A stretch of DNA of 8,527 bases from contig JAJZJI010000048.1 in assembly GCA_021828345.1 (NCBI GenBank), forward strand, positions 1 to 8,527, in the 5' to 3' direction. The stretch comes from Microcaldota archaeon (GTDB lineage Archaea; Micrarchaeota; Micrarchaeia; Micrarchaeales; Micrarchaeaceae). Position 1 is the first letter of the stretch. The number at the start of each line of letters is the position of its first letter. Of this stretch, positions 6,120-8,527 are shown in pieces. The position numbers and the translations under genes are program-made. Under the pieces are notes generated by a model, which was not told the DNA's origin, searched no databases, and worked only from the letters and a program-made list of their open reading frames with translations.

Positions 6120-6332
6120 TTAAGGTCCCCAGACTATTGAAATTTTAGAATCCTTATGAGCACTAGGTTTATTCTCATCCTTTGACTTTTTAATAAGGAA
6201 ATCATTTAACTGCTGATATGAGACACCAGTTGTTCTTATAAATTTCATCAGTGCTTCAGTCCTATTGCAATTAAATATGTGTGACAATTTAATTGCAAAA
6301 TTATCTATTGGATCTTCTCCTATATTTTTCAT
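6120..6332 (-). CDS. Small protein with one copy of the 26-residue helical-hairpin repeat
   Basis: 70 residues, with ATG at 6332 preceded by the ribosome-binding-like GAGATGAT (6345-6338, one base from GAGGTGAT) at a 5-base spacing, which supports this start. Residues 11-50 (from NFAIKLSHIF to SYQQLNDFLIKK) align without long gaps to residues about 37-78 of the next upstream gene. Shared features are the [FL]-x-x-x-F-[ND]-C stretch, EAL-x-KF[IL]RTT, SY-x-QL-x-[DE][FY]LIK and a following charged segment. Predicted helix-turn-helix-like hairpin, cytosolic, with a short unrelated tail ending in SIVWGP. There are no Cys clusters or catalytic motifs. I do not recognise the family; a nucleic-acid-binding or protein-interaction role is possible but unproven. 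It is the third gene of the minus-strand cluster, 83 bases after its paralogue, and may have its own promoter in that gap. Confidence 0.7.
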   Translation of the reverse strand: MKNIGEDPIDNFAIKLSHIFNCNRTEALMKFIRTTGVSYQQLNDFLIKKSKDENKPSAHKDSKISIVWGP

Positions 6333-6337
6333 TTTAT

Positions 6338-6345
6338 ATCATCTC
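6338..6345 (-). promoter_or_regulatory. Ribosome binding site of the 70-residue gene
   Basis: GAGATGAT, five bases before the ATG at 6332, can pair with the AUCACCUC end of archaeal 16S rRNA apart from one base. It decides the start. Confidence 0.6.
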
Positions 6346-6374
6346 TTTTTTTAATTTCAAATAAAACGATATAT

Positions 6375-6402
6375 TAGTTATACAAAAACTAGTTATACAA
6401 AA
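6375..6402. repeat. Two tandem copies of TAGTTATACAAAA
   Basis: Identical 13-base units at 6375-6387 and 6390-6402, with a period of 15 bases. They lie in the 83-base gap between the two paralogous small genes, upstream of the 70-residue gene and next to a TATA-like stretch (minus strand TAATATAT, near 6375-6368). A 15-base period is not an integral number of helical turns. The repeat could be an operator or simple replication slippage. Confidence 0.55.
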
Positions 6403-6415
6403 CATTATCCTAGAC

Positions 6416-6745
6416 TCAATAAGTGTATTTCCCTTCTTCTGATTTTCTAATAAGGTAATTGTTTAACCGTTCATCAGATACATATTTTGTTTTTAGAAAT
6501 TTTATGAGTTTTTCTTTAGGTCTTTTAATAAGATAATCCTCTAACTGCTTATATGACATGCTTGTTGTTCTTAAAAATTTATCTAGTGCTTCTTCATCAC
6601 TATGGCAATCGAATACATTACTTAATTTTAATTCTGCAAAGATATTTACTATTGAATCAAATGAATGGTCTGCACCATCATCATACTGATTAAACTTCCT
6701 ATCATGCATTATTTTATACCTTTGTTTAACATATATCTCTCTCAT
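6416..6745 (-). CDS. Small protein with two 26-residue helical-hairpin repeats
   Basis: Start chosen at ATG 6745 (109 residues). The alternative GTG at 6754 would add three residues, but its GTGAT looks like the ribosome binding site for ATG 6745 (spacing 4 bases). Numbered from the GTG, residues 56-81 (ALDKFLRTTSMSYKQLEDYL...) and 82-107 (KLIKFLKTKYVSDERLNNYL...) are tandem repeats with period 26: hydrophobic K-F-L-[RK]-T, then S-x-x-x-L-x-x-Y-L-I-[RK], probably two-helix hairpins. The preceding region (FAELKLSNVFDCHSDEE) matches the small paralogue at 6120-6332, which has only one repeat. The N-terminus (REIYVKQRYKIMHDRK) is basic. There are no membrane segments and no known catalytic motif. 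The start is 27 bases after the stop of the 261-residue gene, so the two are probably co-transcribed. Function unknown. Confidence 0.72.
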   Translation of the reverse strand: MREIYVKQRYKIMHDRKFNQYDDGADHSFDSIVNIFAELKLSNVFDCHSDEEALDKFLRTTSMSYKQLEDYLIKRPKEKLIKFLKTKYVSDERLNNYLIRKSEEGKYTY

Positions 6746-6749
6746 TTCA

Positions 6750-6754
6750 ATCAC
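6750..6754 (-). promoter_or_regulatory. Ribosome binding site deciding ATG 6745
   Basis: GTGAT on the minus strand, four bases before ATG 6745, complements the AUCAC of archaeal 16S rRNA 3' ends. The same GTG could be read as a start codon; its position makes it a better binding site. Confidence 0.5.
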
Positions 6755-6772
6755 TTATTTATTTGACTATTT

Positions 6773-7558
6773 TTACTTCTCTGCGATTATATATCTTGAT
6801 GTGAAGTCCTCAGGATTAACTACAAAAGTGTATTCGCTATAAAGATTCTTGCTGCTTACTAGCCAATCGCCAGCATTTCCCTTTATTACATCACCATTTT
6901 TGTTAGTGAATTTGAAATCTTCTTCTATCTTAATGCCGACTGTCTGGTGCTGGCGCTCAGGGTAATTATACAACCTAGAAATATAGAGGCCTGGAGATAA
7001 TACTTTGTATATTGGCTCCTTCATAATTTTATCTGTCGTCTCTACTTTATTATTAATTAGTGTAGTAGTAAGCTCATAGTTTGTACTATATTTTAGCACT
7101 ATCTCTATTTTATTATCAATAAGCAGCCATTCCTGACCTATTTTTTCCTTTTCCACGTGGCCCATAATCTTAGCATCATTTGAGATAAAGAGATAATCTC
7201 CTAATTTGTAATTTTTTTCTTCTGAGATAGTTTTCCAGCCTTGCGATCCAATATACATCACACCTATATTATCTTTTAAGATAGGCAAGTGGATGTCTCT
7301 AGTTATAGTGTAGTGCCCATCGCATTCTGCTATGCTAACTTTCACTGGAGTTACAAAATCATCTCTTAAATCAACAAGTTTATTGAATCCTTGTAAATTT
7401 TCAATTGCTTCAAAATCAATGTTGCCTAAGTCTTTATGCTTCTGCTTTGGTATTGTTATCTCCATCTCCTCATGGTCTCCTCTAAACAAGTTTTTAATGC
7501 TACTTATTATGTTCTGCTTATTACCCTGTTTTATTTGTTCTGCCATATTTTCAACCAT
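6773..7558 (-). CDS. Unknown 261-residue protein with two G-D-[YW]-L motifs; first gene of the operon
   Basis: ATG 7558 fits a TATA-like box centred 25 bases upstream (leaderless); another ATG at 7546 is possible. The first 60 residues are charged and helical, with no signal peptide or membrane helix, so the protein is probably cytosolic. The rest is predicted beta-rich. The motif YKLGDYLFIS (117-126) has a counterpart in KGNAGDWLVSS (226-236), each in a similar setting. The C-terminal 50 residues (FKFTN...GDVIKGNAGDWLV...FVVNPEDFTSRY) recall a small domain found in many phage proteins of the form [PA]GD[YW][LI]...Y-x-V-x-x-[ED]-x-F-x-x-[TS]Y. That likeness is from memory and gives a possible virus or mobile-element link, not a function. 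The two small repeat-containing genes follow immediately downstream. I cannot name the protein. Confidence 0.75.
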   Translation of the reverse strand: MVENMAEQIKQGNKQNIISSIKNLFRGDHEEMEITIPKQKHKDLGNIDFEAIENLQGFNKLVDLRDDFVTPVKVSIAECDGHYTITRDIHLPILKDNIGVMYIGSQGWKTISEEKNYKLGDYLFISNDAKIMGHVEKEKIGQEWLLIDNKIEIVLKYSTNYELTTTLINNKVETTDKIMKEPIYKVLSPGLYISRLYNYPERQHQTVGIKIEEDFKFTNKNGDVIKGNAGDWLVSSKNLYSEYTFVVNPEDFTSRYIIAEK

Positions 7559-7578
7559 AATTTATATTGTTTAATACG

Positions 7579-7588
7579 ATATTTAATT
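7579..7588 (-). promoter_or_regulatory. TATA box for the central minus-strand operon
   Basis: AATTAAATAT on the minus strand is centred about 25 bases before ATG 7558. That spacing predicts transcription starting at or next to the start codon. Confidence 0.5.
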
Positions 7589-7698
7589 AGTATTTATTGT
7601 GATATTTATAGTTTATGTGCGATGGTTTAATCCGTATATGCATTAAAATTAGTTAGTAGTCAAATACATACGGCTAGCAAAGTGCTATTTTCATTAGT

Positions 7699-7728
7699 TT
7701 ATAGCATAATTTTTTTATTAAGCTATAA
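7699..7728 (-). terminator. 12-bp stem-loop, likely 3' end of the rightmost gene
   Basis: TTATAGCATAAT (7699-7710) pairs with ATTAAGCTATAA (7717-7728) at 11 of 12 positions around six T (six A on the minus strand). It lies 43 bases after the stop of the minus-strand gene at 7771 and just beyond three T-rich repeats, so termination or mRNA end protection is the likely role. It could also act from the plus strand, but no plus-strand gene is near. Confidence 0.5.
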
Positions 7729-7730
7729 GT

Positions 7731-7755
7731 AAAAGTACTAAAAGTACAAAAGTAC
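7731..7755 (-). repeat. Three near-tandem copies of AAAAGTAC (GTACTTTT on the minus strand)
   Basis: Copies at 7731-7738, 7740-7747 and 7748-7755. Read on the minus strand they give three T4 clusters within 25 bases, starting 16 bases after the stop codon at 7771. Archaeal RNA polymerase terminates at T-runs, so this is a plausible termination zone together with the adjacent hairpin. Confidence 0.55.
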
Positions 7756-7770
7756 CTTTAATTGATCTTT

Positions 7771-8526
7771 TTAATTTTTTATTGTTGTTACAAACTTATT
7801 TTCGAACTCCTTATGTCCGCGGATATGCCATGTTGACCAAGTTGAGGACAGTTTCAGATTATTCCCTATAGGATATACCCATACATGAGTCTGTTCCTTA
7901 TCAAAAAAACGTGACACTTCCTGGAAATCTTTTAATGAAAATCTGTTTGAAGATGCTATGTAAAGAGGTGGTGCCTCTGCTAATTGTCCTGGTTTTTTGG
8001 CTGTTATATATTCTTCACTAAGGATACTTGTTGGTGTAGCTAGATTTGCACGAGGATCTTTAGAGCCTATAAAATATTTTAAGCCTGAGTCAAAAACATG
8101 GACGTTTAATGTATTTTTAGTTCTTTCATCCTTGACATGGAGAAGCGCTTGGCCGGGTTTAGTTATTTCCATCGCAAATTTTAACTCATCAGTTAATTTG
8201 ATAGGCTCTTTAAGAGAATATACTGCAGTGCCTAAATCATGCCCTTTAACTTTAAAAACTTCTACAAGTAAGTCATTTTTAAATTGTTTATCTTGAAAAT
8301 TTGTGTTATACTTTACACCAAATTGGATCCAGTATCCTGTATTTGTCTGCACATTTCCAAGTACTGAATAACCTTCAGCTTCTGCAGAAGGTGTTTTCAA
8401 GGTATCTCTGCCAGGTTGTATAATAAACTCAATTTTCTTTGAGTCATGCTTAAATATTTCAAAATATTGCGTATCATAAGTAGGAACTGGTCTGGATCTC
8501 TCAGGAATTTTATAACTGTTTATATA
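7771..8526 (-). CDS. Beta-rich, probably extracellular protein, C-terminal 251 residues (runs off right edge)
   Basis: The frame is open from the right edge of the window to the stop at 7771. The TTG at 8400 is only an internal codon; there is no reason to start there, and 42 more codons lie upstream, so the true start is outside. Residues about 50-173 of the visible part look like a jelly-roll or concanavalin-like sandwich: TNTGYWIQFGVKYN (61-74), LLVEVF (86-91), AMEITKPGQALLHVKDERT (118-136), then VFDSGLKYFIGS (144-155). This order and spacing recall a domain common in secreted archaeal proteins (G-Y-[WY]-x-Q-[VF]-G-[VIL]-x-Y-N ... D-x-x-T ... [YF]-F-[VI]-G). I compare from memory only. The last 60 residues (SLKDFQEVSRFFDKEQTHVW...HIRGHKEFENKFV) form a separate alpha/beta tail. 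A sugar-binding or surface role is inferred and not certain; no signal peptide can be seen because the start is missing. Confidence 0.7.
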   Translation of the reverse strand, partial: YINSYKIPERSRPVPTYDTQYFEIFKHDSKKIEFIIQPGRDTLKTPSAEAEGYSVLGNVQTNTGYWIQFGVKYNTNFQDKQFKNDLLVEVFKVKGHDLGTAVYSLKEPIKLTDELKFAMEITKPGQALLHVKDERTKNTLNVHVFDSGLKYFIGSKDPRANLATPTSILSEEYITAKKPGQLAEAPPLYIASSNRFSLKDFQEVSRFFDKEQTHVWVYPIGNNLKLSSTWSTWHIRGHKEFENKFVTTIKN

Positions 8527-8527
8527 A

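Larger units (their letters stand above)
7559..7770. other. Intergenic region between the two rightmost minus-strand genes
   Basis: No gene is seen. It holds the operon promoter, a 6-bp inverted repeat CCGTAT (7632-7637) with ATACGG (7668-7673), a second, TGCTAT with ATAGCA (7683-7688 and 7701-7706), the 12-bp stem-loop at 7699-7728, and the AAAAGTAC tandem repeat. The part nearest 7771 probably ends the upstream transcript. Confidence 0.55.

Noticed and set aside
7332..7630. Two overlapping plus-strand frames of 80 and 64 codons
   Set aside because: They lie opposite the 5' end and promoter of the 261-residue gene. Their hydrophobic composition is what antisense of a Lys/Glu-rich AT-rich gene gives.
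7997..8296. 99-codon plus-strand frame
   Set aside because: Antisense to the beta-rich partial gene, whose protein pattern is much more convincing.

Overview
The window looks archaeal: AT-rich (roughly 30% G+C by eye), with the hallmark archaeal class III (pilin-type) signal peptide QSAMEYL on a large surface protein, A/T-rich BRE/TATA-like boxes about 25-29 bases before several start codons (near-leaderless transcripts), and GTGAT-type ribosome binding sites inside an operon. The architecture of the surface protein (class III signal, Ig-like domains, DUF2341-like and LamG-like modules, and the C-terminal YPPNSIMPSVTFGS motif) is what I associate with DPANN archaea such as Micrarchaeota/Parvarchaeota (ARMAN-type) or acidophilic Thermoplasmatota. 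No marker gene in the window fixes the lineage.

Layout. Positions 1-402 (minus) hold the N-terminal 134 codons of a major facilitator superfamily (MFS) transporter that runs off the left edge and has a GTG start. It diverges from a complete 398-residue MFS transporter at 523-1719 (plus). After a 234-base gap comes a 949-residue modular surface adhesin at 1954-4803 (plus). Its 5' part is clearly richer in G+C than its 3' part. Positions 4804-5721 carry no convincing gene but are rich in structure: a TATA-like box with no gene behind it, a cluster of five related 16-base palindromes, other hairpins followed by T-runs, and copies of a dispersed 37-base stem-loop.

The right half is all on the minus strand. 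A short open frame at 5722-5991 is probably a fragment of a larger gene. At 6120-6332 and 6416-6745 lie two small paralogous proteins built on a 26-residue helical-hairpin repeat. They sit downstream of a 261-residue protein (6773-7558) with two G-D-[YW]-L motifs, and 6416-6773 looks like one operon. Finally, an open frame enters from the right edge (7771-8526) and encodes the C-terminal 251 residues of a beta-rich, probably extracellular protein. Its stop codon is followed by a T-rich tandem repeat and a 12-bp stem-loop that look like a termination region.

How the genes relate: the MFS pair and the adhesin are envelope functions, and the 251-residue partial protein may also be extracellular. 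The central minus-strand operon encodes cytosolic-looking proteins of unknown function and is the most likely place for something undescribed. The sequence shows no mechanism linking it to the neighbours.
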